From Anseranas semipalmata (Eukaryota; Chordata; Aves; Anseriformes; Anseranatidae), in the NCBI GenBank assembly GCA_013399115.1, contig VXAA01001303.1:321847-385846 (forward strand): a stretch of 64,000 nucleotides of DNA, written 5' to 3'. Positions within the stretch are counted from its first letter, which is position 1. Each line of letters opens with the position of its first letter. Both the position numbers and the translations under genes were made by a program. Shown in pieces: positions 62,994 to 64,000 of the stretch. The notes under the pieces were generated by a model. It was given only the letters and a program-made list of their open reading frames with translations, ran no database searches and had not been told where the DNA came from.

Positions 62994-64000
62994 TTTTCAA
63001 AGCTGCTGGAAGAGGCAGCATTTAAGGTGCTCAGTGACATCCTTCATCTTGACCAATTATTCATTCACATTGGTAAAGCTCCTTTAACAAATGCATCCCT
63101 GTGCATCCTCTAATGAGAATAAATATAACTAAATTACATTATCAGCTAAAAGCAAGGGCTATAGACTATTAGGAAAAATGAAACATAGATATAACAATAT
63201 CAGAAAACAGCAATGAACTGTGGAGATTTTTCCATTCAAGCCGTAGATTAAATAATAAACTCAGCCATACAGTTTTTCAGCTTTCTTACCCCTGAAGTAT
63301 TCCCGGCCCCTAACTAGCAGAAGACCAAAGCAAGGAATTCAAAAAACCCATTCACATATTGCTAAATTGGTAGCTCTGAAAGACTGGTAATGAACAATAT
63401 CCTTTTTTTCCGTCTCAAGTAATTTTAAACGTGTAATATGCTTCTATAATGATAGTGGTTAAAGCTGTGATATTAAGGATATTTTGGACACCAGTTTCTG
63501 CCCGACTGACAGAGATTAACATTAAGAATAGAAATACTGGGCAAGTCTGTAGTAAAAAGCAGAATAGATGTATCTTTGTTTTTCAAGAGCTACAAAGAAG
63601 GGTACGACTTCCTATAAGGGAGCACTGATACCCTTGCCACCATCTACTTTCCCAGACGTAGAACAGAAGATAATTCTAATAATTGCAGTAATTCCTGCCA
63701 GCAAATACTGCCTTCTGAAGCAGAAAGCGATGCTGCTGTATTCAAATGTTTCATAAAAAACAGCAAGAGCTTTCAGTGGTGATGGAGGGAAGGCAAACCC
63801 GCAACACCTGTCACTTGTAAAACTGTATAGGTGGAGGTGCCCCACTTTACCTAGAAAGAGAAAACCAAGTTTCCTGTTCCAAATTGCTACACTGTATTTC
63901 CAGCAAGTGTTTTTAAGTAATTTCCTGCTGTTGATTAAAATGAGCATTCTGACATAACAGTGAAGGTCAGCTCAAAATGCAAGCCCCTGGAAGCAGAAGC
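62994..64000. other. Non-genic stretch
   Basis: No gene, RNA or mobile element recognised. The overlapping frames at 63568-63756 (+) and 63612-63947 (-) are opposed and match no known family. Confidence 0.55.

Noticed and set aside
1..64000. tRNA, rRNA, snRNA, snoRNA or microRNA genes, and endogenous retroviral LTRs or genes
   Set aside because: I saw no cloverleaf with A and B boxes, no U6-like sequence, and no recognisable retroviral motifs or paired LTRs. MicroRNA hairpins cannot be judged without folding.

Overview
This window looks like vertebrate nuclear DNA, most likely from a bird or another sauropsid. It is moderately AT-rich with short GC/CpG-rich patches. It has no operons, no closely packed genes and no ribosome-binding-site architecture. 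Interspersed repeats are sparse, and no young Alu, B1 or L1 copy is visible. The two relics I can recognise, a MIR-type SINE and a CR1/L3-type LINE, are old amniote repeats. The bird assignment is an inference from low repeat density and base composition.

I could not identify any known protein-coding gene, rRNA, tRNA, snRNA, CRISPR array or prokaryotic element. Open frames on all six frames are short, often overlap on both strands, frequently begin at non-ATG codons, and resemble no family I know. The simplest reading is a large intron or an intergenic stretch.

Layout. Positions 1-4,500 hold unremarkable sequence with a weak minus-strand terminal-exon-like frame (557-727). A CpG-rich patch lies at 4,610-4,831 behind a splice-acceptor-like site. 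A MIR relic lies at about 6,275-6,425, and a doubtful LINE-tail-like fragment at about 8,485-8,620. From 9 to 23 kb there are isolated exon-like segments (best at 16,467-16,660 on plus and 22,709-22,820 on minus), a CpG patch at 18,053-18,140 and a 49-nt alternating purine-pyrimidine microsatellite at 23,751-23,799. From 23.8 to 40 kb I see no gene, but two CpG-rich patches at 33.4 and 34.4 kb and a perfect 20-bp palindrome at 35,473-35,492. The best-formed exon-like segment is 40,152-40,300 on plus. A small self-complementary repeat cluster lies at 43,461-43,540, followed by an exon-like segment and CpG patch at 43,700-43,927. A 48-nt homopurine tract lies at 47,906-47,953. A decayed CR1/L3-type LINE, coding on minus, occupies about 51,790-52,640. 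The last 10 kb contain a 183-codon ATG-initiated minus-strand open frame (62,239-62,790) with no recognised homology.

The exon-like segments do not join into one gene with consistent phase that I can demonstrate, so they are reported as unproven. I found no convincing new biological system. The observations most worth checking are the LINE and MIR relics, the 40.1-kb exon-like segment, the 183-codon open frame, and the CpG patches as possible promoters or enhancers of unannotated transcripts.
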